A stretch of DNA of 55,033 nt from Labrenzia sp. DG1229 (GTDB lineage: Bacteria > Pseudomonadota > Alphaproteobacteria > Rhizobiales > Stappiaceae): positions 1 to 55,033 of the forward strand of contig NZ_KI928923.1 of assembly GCF_000521215.1 (NCBI RefSeq). Reading direction: 5' to 3'. Shown here piece after piece: positions 8,713 to 17,653 of the stretch. The notes beneath the pieces are model-generated. The model did no database searches, was not told the origin of the DNA, and saw only the letters and a list, made by a program, of their open reading frames with translations. The number at the start of each line of letters is the position of its first letter. Position 1 is the first letter of the stretch. The position numbers and the translations under genes are program-made.

Positions 8713-10752
8713 TCAGACAAATGCAAAATCGTCAGCCTGCAGCACCGTACCGTCCGAGAATTCGAAATTGTCGACATAGGCACCAAGGTCGTTGATCTTT
8801 ACCTGACCGGCACCGCTCGCCCAGGACAGGAGCATGTTGCTGTCGCTGTCCGACGAGGCTTCGACGTCCGAGACCTGCAGGTCTTTGAAGAGCAGCGTGT
8901 CGATGCCATTGCTGATCAGTTCAACGACATTGATCCAGCCACCGTTCGACGAAACGACATAGCTGTCGTTGCCTGCTCCCCCCTCCAGGCTCTGCCAGCC
9001 ACCGGACGAAGAGCCAGCATCCAGAGTGTCATTTCCGGCGGCGCCGATCAGCGTATCCGTGCCATCGTTTCCTTTCAGGAAATCATTGCCGCCGCCACCG
9101 TTCATCCAGTAGTCGACACTCGCATCATTGCCGATCACCCGGTCATTTTTCTCTGCCCCCTGGAACTTTTCAAACCCGTACCAGGAAAGTCCGGAGGTAT
9201 TGAACTTCGATCCGGATTCGACGATCAGCTTGTCGATACCGGATCCGCCGACATCCTTCGGCGTGCCGCTCTCCCAGAACAGGTCGCCGCTGGCATAGTA
9301 GATCGTATCGTTTCCTGCCCCTCCCGATACACTGTCGTTGCCCCACCCGCCTCGGAGAAAATCATTCCCGGCACCGCCAAGAAGCACGTCATCCCCGGAG
9401 TTGCCGATCAGGGTATCGTTGCCGCCGCCACCGTCGAGAACGTAGTCGACCGTGCCGTCATTGCCGACGACCCGGTCGTCTCGCCCCGCACCGATGAATT
9501 TTTCAAACCCGTACCAGGAAAGACCACTGGTATTGAAAACGGACCCGCTTTCCATCACCAATGTGTCCGTACCGCTCCCACCGACGTCCTTGGGTGTACC
9601 GTTCACCCAGAATGTGTCTCCGTTGGTGTAATAGATAGTGTCGTTCCCGGCGCCGCCCGACATGTTGTCGTTGCCGTAACCGCCGCGCAGGATGTCGTTG
9701 CCACCGCCACCGATCAGGTCATCATTCCCGCTGTTACCCAAAAGCGTGTTGTTGGCATCGTTGCCGATCAGCTCATCATTTCCACCACCGCCATATGCAT
9801 TTTCAATGACCGTGCCACGAGCGACAATGAGATTGCCGGTCAGCCCACCAACATTCGAAATGGCTTCCTGATTGAGGTCGATGCGCTGATTGGCGCCAAC
9901 GTGGGAAAAATCGAACAGATCCGTTCCACCATTGTCGTAGATTGTCATCGCAGCTGTTTGATTTGAATCGAAAAACGTCTCCAGGTAACCGCCCGCATTC
10001 GAATTGTTGCCATAAACCGTCGCACCGGTACGAATGCTGGCAGGTGTGCCGTACAGGTCCTGTATCGCGACGATATCAGCGACCATCGGAGTAATCACAT
10101 ATGCATAGCTGGCGTTGATATATGTGTTTTCCGTCTGGCTGAAATAGGACATGACTGTCGCTTGCCAGGAGTCGTTAAGGTAGTGGTTGTCAACCCCATA
10201 GGTCGCCGACCCGTTGTAGTTTCCGCCATGCCTCAATCCCAGCGCATGACCGATCTCGTGAATATAGGTCTGGAAGGAATAGCTGTTTATGCCGGTTCCG
10301 TACGAACTCAGCCATCCCTTCGACACATTGACATCGGCCGAGATCATGTCGCCGTTGCTCCACCAGGAATAACTGGCATAGGCACCGGAACTCTCATCAT
10401 CAAATGTGATCTGCGCACCGCTTGAGACAAATGAGAAATTGATCCCGGTAACGTTCTCCCACGCTTCCAGCGCATTCGTCGCCAGGAACTTTCCGTCATT
10501 TGTCAGGCCGGTAATGTCGACAGTGATCGTATCGCCCGGACTGGCATTGAAAGCAATCGGCGAGCCGTTGGAGGTTTCCTGTGTCAGTTGATCTGCGATC
10601 TGGTCGTTGCTGAAGACCGGCAGCGGTGCAGATAAAACCGCTGACCCGTCGGCGCCGGAGCTTGCTGCGGTTCCACTGCCGTCAACGCAGCTGAACCCCG
10701 CGACATAGGGAAGTTCTTCGGTACGGCCGGTGGCGGAACAGAGTTCACACAT
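8713..10752 (-). CDS. Secreted RTX metalloprotease, serralysin/M10 type
   Basis: A 679-residue protein with no N-terminal signal peptide. The zinc site is HEIGHALGLRH at residues 165-175, with the Met-turn VMSYF at 200-204, so it is a metzincin of the M10 (serralysin) group. RTX calcium-binding nonapeptides (GGxGxDxLx) occupy about 320-372, 440-482 and 553-580. Two copies of a 78-residue module lie at 371-447 and 482-558. The last 100 residues are shared with the RTX protein at 15505-17250 and probably carry the type I secretion signal. The N terminus MCELC is cysteine-rich, unusual for this group. It is expected to be exported and to cleave proteins outside the cell. It is convergent with the amidase. 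Confidence 0.93.
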   Translation of the reverse strand: MCELCSATGRTEELPYVAGFSCVDGSGTAASSGADGSAVLSAPLPVFSNDQIADQLTQETSNGSPIAFNASPGDTITVDITGLTNDGKFLATNALEAWENVTGINFSFVSSGAQITFDDESSGAYASYSWWSNGDMISADVNVSKGWLSSYGTGINSYSFQTYIHEIGHALGLRHGGNYNGSATYGVDNHYLNDSWQATVMSYFSQTENTYINASYAYVITPMVADIVAIQDLYGTPASIRTGATVYGNNSNAGGYLETFFDSNQTAAMTIYDNGGTDLFDFSHVGANQRIDLNQEAISNVGGLTGNLIVARGTVIENAYGGGGNDELIGNDANNTLLGNSGNDDLIGGGGNDILRGGYGNDNMSGGAGNDTIYYTNGDTFWVNGTPKDVGGSGTDTLVMESGSVFNTSGLSWYGFEKFIGAGRDDRVVGNDGTVDYVLDGGGGNDTLIGNSGDDVLLGGAGNDFLRGGWGNDSVSGGAGNDTIYYASGDLFWESGTPKDVGGSGIDKLIVESGSKFNTSGLSWYGFEKFQGAEKNDRVIGNDASVDYWMNGGGGNDFLKGNDGTDTLIGAAGNDTLDAGSSSGGWQSLEGGAGNDSYVVSSNGGWINVVELISNGIDTLLFKDLQVSDVEASSDSDSNMLLSWASGAGQVKINDLGAYVDNFEFSDGTVLQADDFAFV
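9079..9642 (-). repeat. Two copies of a 78-residue module in the RTX protease
   Basis: Copy 1 is coded by 9412-9642, copy 2 by 9079-9309. Each starts with DTIYY, then GD-x2-W-x2-GTPKDVGGSG, FNTSGLSWYGFEKF, DDRV or NDRV with GND, and ends in an RTX GGGGND. The two further copies are in the second RTX gene. Confidence 0.85.
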
Positions 10753-11220
10753 GTCGAATTTGCCTCATTTTTGCTTGTCAGACCCGATGAAACGCAACGC
10801 AGGTGGAGCCCCGGCCACAATGACAATGCCCCGTTTCCACGGCGCAACTGCCATCGAGCTCCGTTTCTGCAAAAAGGGACACGACCGCCCGTATCCCGCT
10901 TGCCCTCGAGCGTTTCAAAAATCCAGACTAGGGAACGAAGGGATTACCCTCAAGTAAAATACAAATACATTTCTAAACACTAAAAACATTTTCCAGATGA
11001 AATCAGAAAACAATTCGATTTTATCTGTATTTTGCACCAAATAAACCGCCTTCATGAGAGCATAATTTGCAGAAAACAAATATCAAAGTACGATAAACTT
11101 TAAACTTTCGATTCCAGAACTTAAGTCAATTCACGCAGCTTCCGTCTTGCACCGAGCCGGTTCGCTGTGGTCTGTTCGGACAAGGCAAAGAAAAGTCTGC
11201 AAGCCGCTGGAGCCGGGTAT
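10753..11220. other. Divergent intergenic region, AT-rich
   Basis: This 468-base region separates the RTX protease start from the divergent efflux adaptor. It becomes clearly AT-rich between about 10940 and 11110, which fits promoters for both directions. No inverted repeat or specific operator was recognised. Short frames here lack support. Confidence 0.5.
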
Positions 11221-12348
11221 ATGAACCGAATTGCTGGATCGATCCTCGCGCTGGCATGCGCCTTTGCGCTGGGGATCTGGGCTTCCTCCAGCGGGTTGTT
11301 CTTTTCCGCCGACAACAGTTCCCAACAGGTTTCTGCGGTCCGGACCCAGGACCGGGAGACCTCGCACGAGCCAGGTTTTCCCGACAATGCCGTGGTCGTC
11401 ACGACAACTGAAGTTGCCTTCACACCTCCAAGGTCCCGTATTCAGTCGATCGGAACCGGCAAGGCGATTCGCCTGATTCACGTCACCGCTGACGTCGCCG
11501 GTACCGTCGAACAAATTCATGTTCAACCGAACACGGACGTCTCTGCCGGAGATCCGATCGTTACGCTGGAGCGCAAAACGCAGGAAATTCTTCTGGACAG
11601 TGCCAAGGCGGAACTCGAGCAGCAAACAGCTTCGTACAACAGATACCAGACGCTTCTTGATCAACGCAGCAATGCGGTATCTCAAGCTCAGGTCGATGAG
11701 GCCCGGGCGTCTCTCGCTGTCGCGAGCGCCAAGGTTGCCGAGGCTCAATACGAGTTTGACCGCAGGATCATCAAAGCGCCCTTCTCCGGCCTGATCAACC
11801 TCAACGACCTGACGGTTGGCAGTTACCTGTCGCAGGGTGCCGAGATCGTGACCCTGGTCGATGCCAGTAGTCTTCTTGTGGAATTTACCGTCCCGGAAAC
11901 GGCAATCAGCCAGATCAGCACAGGTGTTCCGGTGCGTCTGACGACGCCTGCCCTCGTCGGACGCGTCTTCAACGGAGAAATCACGGCCTTTGACAGCTCC
12001 ATCGATGAGGAATTCAGAACCGTTCGCGTGCGTGCAGAGGTTCAGAACCCGCAAAACCTCCTTCTCCCGGGCATGACATTCAGTGTCAGCCTCGCAAGTT
12101 CGGACGAGCCGATGCCGATGGTCCCGGCAATTTCCATCCTCTGGAGCCCCAACGGGGCATATGTCTGGAAACTCGGCGAAGACAATTCTCCGCAGCGCAT
12201 AGATGTGGTCTTGCGCCACCGCCTCGGCGACAACGTCTGGCTTGAAGCCGACTTGAAACAGGGTGACGTCGTTGTCAAGGATGGCGCCTTCAAGGTGAGC
12301 CAGGGCGTCTCGATAGCCGTTGAAGTCGCGGAGACAATTGATGGCTGA
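11221..12348 (+). CDS. RND efflux periplasmic adaptor subunit
   Basis: A 375-residue membrane fusion protein. It has an N-terminal membrane anchor (MNRIAGSILALACAFALG), a lipoyl-type half-motif (VHVQPNTDVSAGDPIVTLE region), a coiled-coil hairpin around residues 120-180, the second lipoyl half FDRRIIKAPFSGLINLNDLT, and a beta-barrel domain. Adaptors of this type link an inner-membrane RND pump to an outer-membrane channel. The ATG at 11221 has GGAG upstream; a GTG at 11167 in frame is less likely. It overlaps the following pump gene by eight bases. No outer-membrane factor gene is present here. Confidence 0.93.
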   Translation: MNRIAGSILALACAFALGIWASSSGLFFSADNSSQQVSAVRTQDRETSHEPGFPDNAVVVTTTEVAFTPPRSRIQSIGTGKAIRLIHVTADVAGTVEQIHVQPNTDVSAGDPIVTLERKTQEILLDSAKAELEQQTASYNRYQTLLDQRSNAVSQAQVDEARASLAVASAKVAEAQYEFDRRIIKAPFSGLINLNDLTVGSYLSQGAEIVTLVDASSLLVEFTVPETAISQISTGVPVRLTTPALVGRVFNGEITAFDSSIDEEFRTVRVRAEVQNPQNLLLPGMTFSVSLASSDEPMPMVPAISILWSPNGAYVWKLGEDNSPQRIDVVLRHRLGDNVWLEADLKQGDVVVKDGAFKVSQGVSIAVEVAETIDG

Positions 12349-15300
12349 TGCTTCGCCGGAAAGGATGACCCGTGACCGGCTCGGTTTTGCGGCAACTTTT
12401 GTCGGTCGCCCCATCCTCGCACTCGTTCTCAATCTTCTGGTGATAATCGCCGGAGTGACAGCCCTCAACGGTGTCGAGGTCCGGGAGTTGCCGAATGTCT
12501 CCAGGCCCGTCATTTCAGTCCGGGCCACCTATCCGGGAGCAGCTGCGAGCACCGTTGATTCGGAAGTCACCAGCGTTCTGGAAGATGCACTGGCACGCCT
12601 TGAAGGGCTGCAGAACATCTCCGCGACATCTTCCTACGGCAGTGCCAGCCTCACGCTGGAACTGAGCAGTTCAACAGACGTCACGGATGCCGCCAATGAC
12701 GCACGCGATCTAGTATCGCGCGCGCAACGCAACCTGCCGGATGATGTCGAGGACCCGACGGTGCAGAAAAGCGATGCCGACGCGGATCCTATCGTCCGGC
12801 TCGCGCTCAGCGGCTCACTCGCGCTGACAGAGTTGGCATCTCTTGCCGAAGGCATGGTTTCAGACAGGCTTTTGGCCATAGACGGTGTGTCTGAAATACA
12901 GGTTGCGGGCGATTACGCGCGTATCATGCGCGTCACCTTTTTCCCCGTCGCGCTAGCCAGCCGCGGAATTTCGCTATCCGACATGCGAACCGCCCTCGCC
13001 AGCGCCAACCTGGACATTCCGCTCGGTGCCCTGGAGACAGGCACCCAGGAACTTGTCGTCCGGTCCGTGGCCTCAACAACAACCGAAGAGGCCATCTCGT
13101 CGATCCGCCTCAACCGGGAAACGGTGATCGGAGATGTTGCCTTCGTGCAATTTACATCCGACGACCCATCAGTGATCACCCGCATCAACGGCCAGCCCTC
13201 CGTGGGGCTGAATGTGATCCGTCAGTCCCATGCCAACACACTGTCGATCTCGAATGCCGCGCGCGCTGCCGTCGCCGGTCTGCAGGATGATCTGCCGGAC
13301 GGTGCCAGCCTGATCATCGTTGCCGATGACGGCGTCTTCGTGGAACGCTCCATCAAAGGGGTCGTCTCCAGCATCGCCATGGCCATCGTCATCGTCGTCG
13401 CCGTTATCTTCCTCTTCCTGCAATCGCTTCGGGCGGTTATCATCCCTGCGGTCGCTGTTCCGATTGCCCTCGTTGGCACGCTTGGCGCCATATGGGCTGC
13501 CGGCTTTTCGGTGAACACCATCACATTGCTCGCCCTCGTTCTGGCCTCCGGCATGGTCGTCGACGACGCGATTGTCGTGCTTGAAAACATCGTGCGCCGC
13601 CGCAAGCAAGGGCTTGGCGCATTTGCGGCTGCGGCAGTTGGAACAAGGGAAGTCTTCTTTGCGGTCATTTCGACGACGGCAACCCTTGCCGCCGTCTTCA
13701 TTCCCATTTCCTTCCTGCCGGGACAGGCAGGTGGCATTTTCGGCGAGTTCGGATTTGTTCTGGCGTTTGCCGTCGCCCTTTCATCCTTCGTCGCACTGAC
13801 GCTGTGTCCGGCCCTGTGTGCCATTGTCGATCCCGGGAAACCGGATGCGAATGGCGAAGACGGCGAGCACGGGGAGCGCACCAACGCATTCCTGGCTACC
13901 TTCGCCACGTTGATCGATTTCATCCTGAGGGCACGGTACCTTGTTCTGGCGAGCGCTCTGACATTTGCCGGTGCCTCCATGGCACTTTACGGTTCCCTCC
14001 CCCAGGAAATCACGCCGTCCGAAGACCGCGGCACGATCATGGTCGCCTTGCGGACCCCCTCGACGGCCAGCCTCGACTACACAAGCCGGCAGGTCGCCAG
14101 CGTCGAGAAAATCCTCGAACCATATGTCGCGTCCGGCGAAGTCGTGGCGGTTCAATCCCTCATCGGACTTAGATCGACCAGCTTCGCACTTGTCTTCGTC
14201 CGGCTGGCACAGTGGGAAAACAGGAATCGAAGCCAACAGGAAATCGCCGCGGAAATTCAGGGACCCGTCAGCAGAATTCCGGGCGCTTTCATTTCGCTGC
14301 GCGCGTCGAACAGTCTTGGCATCCGCGGCGCCGGACGTGGTGTGCAATTCGCCGTTGTCGGCAAGGATTACGATGTTCTGGGTGCCCTGACCAATGAGTT
14401 GATAGCCAGGATGGAGGGCGATCCGACTTTCGAAAATGCACAACTGGTCAACGAGGTCAATCAGCCGCAACTTCTGCTGGAAGTCGACCGTGACCAGGCC
14501 GCCAATCTGGATATCAATCCGAGAGATGTGATCGAGACACTCAACACGGTCATTGAGGGCAACAAGGCTTCCGAGATCTTTCTGAACAACGAATCCGTTG
14601 AGGTCAGACTTGAACTCGGAGGACGCCCGATCAATGACCAGGGAGATCTGGAAAACACCTTCCTGCGCGCCGGAAACGGGCAATTTGTGCCGATATCATC
14701 TGTTGCGACACTCTCGGTGGCAACATCCGCATCCACGTTGAGCCGCGAGGCGCGTGAACGGGCAGTGACGGCCCAGGCCAATCTTGGCAGAGGTATGGAC
14801 CTTGGCGCTGCCGTCAACCGGCTCCGGGAAATCGCCCCGGACGTTCTCGGCAGCGAGGGTCGTCTGGTGTTTCTCGGCGAGGCCGCAACGCTTGAAACGG
14901 GCGAAACAACAACCTTGCTGGTATTCGGTGCTGCAATTCTCATCGTTTTCCTGGTGCTTTGCGCGCAGTTCGAGAGTTTTTCCAGCGCGCTGATCATCCT
15001 GATCACCGTTCCATGCGGTCTCGGGACCGCCTTGCTGGCGATCCTGATGTCCGGCGGCAGCCTCAACTACTACAGTCAGATCGGTCTGGTGATCCTCGTC
15101 GGAATAATGGCGAAGAACGGTATTCTGATCGTGGAATTCGCCAACCAGCTCCGCCAGCAGGGCCAGGATGTGGATGCGGCGATCCGCAACGCAATGCGTA
15201 TCCGGCTGAAGCCGGTGATGATGACCATGGCATCGACGGTTGCAGGCAGTATTCCGCTGGTTCTGGCCACCGGCGCCGGGGCCGAAGCAAGAACGGCGGT

Positions 15301-15454
15301 CGGCTGGGTCGTCGTCGGCGGCCTGGGACTTGCGACCATCTTCACACTTTTCCTGACGCCTGCGATCTACCGGATCATCGCCGGTTGGACACAGCCACCC
15401 GGGGCTCAGGAAATGCGTCTGGAAAGCGAACTCGCCGATCAGCGGAAAACCTGA
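12341..15454 (+). CDS. RND efflux pump permease (AcrB/MdtB-like)
   Basis: A 1037-residue proton-driven RND transporter of the hydrophobe/amphiphile efflux group. It has the usual layout: helix 1 at about 24-44, a large periplasmic loop, helices 2-6, a second loop and helices 8-12. The proton-relay pair Asp408-Asp409 is in GMVVDDAIVVLENIVRRR. The C-terminal half has the matching GIMAKNGILIVEFANQLR. The ATG at 12341 lies inside the 3' end of the adaptor gene. Substrates cannot be read from sequence. It sits between two RTX protein genes, the second of which is convergent. Confidence 0.95.
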   Translation: MADASPERMTRDRLGFAATFVGRPILALVLNLLVIIAGVTALNGVEVRELPNVSRPVISVRATYPGAAASTVDSEVTSVLEDALARLEGLQNISATSSYGSASLTLELSSSTDVTDAANDARDLVSRAQRNLPDDVEDPTVQKSDADADPIVRLALSGSLALTELASLAEGMVSDRLLAIDGVSEIQVAGDYARIMRVTFFPVALASRGISLSDMRTALASANLDIPLGALETGTQELVVRSVASTTTEEAISSIRLNRETVIGDVAFVQFTSDDPSVITRINGQPSVGLNVIRQSHANTLSISNAARAAVAGLQDDLPDGASLIIVADDGVFVERSIKGVVSSIAMAIVIVVAVIFLFLQSLRAVIIPAVAVPIALVGTLGAIWAAGFSVNTITLLALVLASGMVVDDAIVVLENIVRRRKQGLGAFAAAAVGTREVFFAVISTTATLAAVFIPISFLPGQAGGIFGEFGFVLAFAVALSSFVALTLCPALCAIVDPGKPDANGEDGEHGERTNAFLATFATLIDFILRARYLVLASALTFAGASMALYGSLPQEITPSEDRGTIMVALRTPSTASLDYTSRQVASVEKILEPYVASGEVVAVQSLIGLRSTSFALVFVRLAQWENRNRSQQEIAAEIQGPVSRIPGAFISLRASNSLGIRGAGRGVQFAVVGKDYDVLGALTNELIARMEGDPTFENAQLVNEVNQPQLLLEVDRDQAANLDINPRDVIETLNTVIEGNKASEIFLNNESVEVRLELGGRPINDQGDLENTFLRAGNGQFVPISSVATLSVATSASTLSREARERAVTAQANLGRGMDLGAAVNRLREIAPDVLGSEGRLVFLGEAATLETGETTTLLVFGAAILIVFLVLCAQFESFSSALIILITVPCGLGTALLAILMSGGSLNYYSQIGLVILVGIMAKNGILIVEFANQLRQQGQDVDAAIRNAMRIRLKPVMMTMASTVAGSIPLVLATGAGAEARTAVGWVVVGGLGLATIFTLFLTPAIYRIIAGWTQPPGAQEMRLESELADQRKT

Positions 15455-15471
15455 TCGCGGACCCTGGAAAA

Positions 15472-15492
15472 CCCGCTCCACGAGGGAGCGGG
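15472..15492. terminator. Hairpin between convergent RND pump and RTX gene
   Basis: CCCGCTCC at 15472-15479 pairs with GGAGCGGG at 15485-15492 around a five-base loop. It lies 17 bases after the RND stop and 12 bases before the end of the convergent RTX gene, so it could end transcription from both sides. There is no long T run. Confidence 0.6.
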
Positions 15493-15504
15493 CTTCCTGC
15501 CTGA

Positions 15505-17250
15505 TCACAGCAAGGCAAAATCGTCGGGTTGATAGACCGCTCCGAACTGGAACACAAATTGATCCAGATACTCGCCTGCATCATTGACCGTCACCTGGCC
15601 CGCACCGTCATCCCAGGACAGGACCATTCTGTTTTCCGCGTCCAGCGAGACATCGACATCAGACCTCTTGAGATCCTTGAAAACCAGCTTGTCATTGCCG
15701 TTGCCTGCCAGTTCGACGATGTCGACCCGGCCTCCTTTCGAGGTGACGACATACGTGTCGTTACCTGACTGACCGAAGAGCTTCTGCAGCCCACCGGAGG
15801 ACGCACCGGGCTCGAGCCTGTCGTTGCCCGTGCCACCGAGCAGCGTATCGTTTCCGGCGCCACCCTTCAGGAAATCATTGCCACCGCCACCATTCAGGAC
15901 ATAGGCAACCTTCGCATCATCACCGATGACCCGGTCGTCCTTTTCCGCTCCCTGAAACCTTTCAAACCCGTATTTAGACAGGCTCGAGGTGTTGAACCTG
16001 GATCCTGCCTGCACAACGAGTGTATCGATCCCGGCGCCACCCACATTGCGCGGAACTCCACTGTCCCAGTAGACGTCTCCATTGCCGTAATGGATCGTGT
16101 CGTTTCCAGCTCCTCCGAAAACTACGTCACGTCCGGCACCGCCCTTGATCGTGTCATTGCCGGCTTTGCCGTAAAGGCGGTCATTGCCGCTGCCTCCGAT
16201 CAGCGTGTCGTCGCCTGCATTGCCCTGCAGCGTGTCGTTCCCTGATCCGCCATTGAGCCAGTAATCGACATTGCCATCATTGCCGATCACCCTGTCATTC
16301 TTCTCCGCTCCCTGAAAACGCTCAAAGCCGTACAAGGAAAGACCGGAAGTGTTGAACACCGAGCCTTTGTTGATGATCAGCGTATCTGTTCCCGCACCGC
16401 CGATATCCTTCGGCACGCCGTTGGTCCAGAAATCATCCCCGTTGGTATAGTGGATCGTGTCGTCGCCATCGGTACCGACCGGTGGCGGAGGCGTTCCGCC
16501 GCCCTCAGATCCATCCTTGACGTCGAGTTTGACGTTCTTTCCGGAGACGGAGAAATTCTTCTCGATGGTTCCGTCGATACCCGCGTCGGTGAACTTCGCC
16601 GTATAGGAGCCGTTGGCGAGCGCAATGCTGTAACCACCACCGGGGTCGGTCGACTTTGTGGCGACGGTCGACCCGGACGAGTTGACGATGGTCACCTTCG
16701 CCGACCCCAGCGCCTCTCCCATATCGTAGAATTTGTCACCGTCTGCGTCGTCAAAGACCACACCGGTCACATAGTTTTTCGTCGTTCCGGCAAAATTTTG
16801 CGTGGCATAACTCGTCGAATGACCAGGAGAACTCGGATGCCCGCCGATGGCATCACCGACACCCAGCATCGTGTAACCCGCATTCAGTATATTAGCTCTG
16901 TGACCGGATGAATTCATCCAACCCGTATGCATGTCTTCGATGATTTTTTGGGGGACATATTCACCCGATGCCGGCCGGCTTTGGTTGAAAGGATTGTAGG
17001 CAATGTTCTCGCCCATGGGATACTCGGTCCAGCCTTCCGCCTTCATCCTGTCCCAGGGGCTTGAGCCTCCCGATCCTGTGTGGTCAAGCCGCCGCCCCTC
17101 CGCCATCCATTCGGAATGTTTTTGAGCCGCAGCGTTGAGCTGAGATGCTGAAGCGACCGGTTCCAGTCCGGCCGCCTGCCTCTCCTTGTTGACGAGTTCC
17201 AGGATCAGCTGCTCGCTTGAACTCAGCGTGTTCACCGGATTGTCCACCAT
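15505..17250 (-). CDS. RTX protein with N-terminal CAP/SCP domain
   Basis: A 581-residue protein. Residues 14-155 form a CAP (SCP/PR-1) domain with LVNKERQAAGLEPV, HSEWMAEGRRLDHTG, MGENIAYNPF and HTGWMNSSGHRANILN. Residues 160-245 look like an SdrD/Cna-B type beta domain (GVVFDDADGDKFYDMGEALG). From 260 RTX nonapeptides alternate with two copies of the 78-residue module (264-341 and 384-461), and the last 100 residues match the RTX protease C terminus. The ATG at 17250 is preceded by AAAGGAAA; the frame upstream to 17376 lacks support. It has no signal peptide, and export by type I secretion is likely. CAP domain function is unknown. Confidence 0.92.
   Translation of the reverse strand: MVDNPVNTLSSSEQLILELVNKERQAAGLEPVASASQLNAAAQKHSEWMAEGRRLDHTGSGGSSPWDRMKAEGWTEYPMGENIAYNPFNQSRPASGEYVPQKIIEDMHTGWMNSSGHRANILNAGYTMLGVGDAIGGHPSSPGHSTSYATQNFAGTTKNYVTGVVFDDADGDKFYDMGEALGSAKVTIVNSSGSTVATKSTDPGGGYSIALANGSYTAKFTDAGIDGTIEKNFSVSGKNVKLDVKDGSEGGGTPPPPVGTDGDDTIHYTNGDDFWTNGVPKDIGGAGTDTLIINKGSVFNTSGLSLYGFERFQGAEKNDRVIGNDGNVDYWLNGGSGNDTLQGNAGDDTLIGGSGNDRLYGKAGNDTIKGGAGRDVVFGGAGNDTIHYGNGDVYWDSGVPRNVGGAGIDTLVVQAGSRFNTSSLSKYGFERFQGAEKDDRVIGDDAKVAYVLNGGGGNDFLKGGAGNDTLLGGTGNDRLEPGASSGGLQKLFGQSGNDTYVVTSKGGRVDIVELAGNGNDKLVFKDLKRSDVDVSLDAENRMVLSWDDGAGQVTVNDAGEYLDQFVFQFGAVYQPDDFALL
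15868..16461 (-). repeat. Two copies of the 78-residue module in the CAP-RTX protein
   Basis: Copy 1 is coded by 16228-16461, copy 2 by 15868-16101. They share DTIHY, W-x2-GVP, GGAG-x-DTL, FNTS, YGFERFQGAEK and DRVIG with the modules in the RTX protease at 9079-9642. Confidence 0.85.
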
Positions 17251-17653
17251 TGCGTTTCCTTTCGTGCTTCGCATTGCGCACGGAAGGCTTGCGGTGAAAT
17301 CCGGCGAAAGAATCGCCGCTTTGCGGATGGAATTTGCTAAAGATGTGTCAGAAAAAATGTATCGCAACGCGCGCATCCCGGGTTGTCGAACATTCGACCG
17401 ATCGCAACAAGGTCAAGTGCCCCCGAACGCTGCGTTAAAGGCGTCACGCAAACAATTTCAATACCAGATCTCATTCGTAAATCGAAGAATTTTAAGTCAA
17501 TCAAAAATATTCGGTTGCGAAAAATGAAATTATACTTCCACTAAAATCAAAAATTACAATAAATCGAAATTCAAATCAAAATATCTGCACCAGCGCAGTA
17601 AATATTGTCTCTCTCAGATATTTGGAACAAGCAACGGGAAACGCCTCCGATCG
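17251..17653. other. Intergenic region, AT-rich centre
   Basis: This 403-base stretch lies upstream of the CAP-RTX gene and downstream of the AraC gene. The part from about 17480 to 17600 is much richer in A and T than its neighbours. It should hold the promoter of the RTX gene. No dyad or coding frame with support was found. Confidence 0.45.

Noticed and set aside
9079..9642. Regular repeats that might be a CRISPR array
   Set aside because: They are coding repeats (RTX and the 78-residue module) without uniform 30-base repeats and spacers.
8698..9966. A 422-residue plus-strand frame opposite the RTX protease
   Set aside because: It is the mirror of Gly/Asp codon repeats; it has no homology pattern, and the opposite strand carries a clear protein.
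13222..13980. Minus-strand frames opposite the RND pump
   Set aside because: Low-complexity reverse-strand shadows of a certain RND gene.
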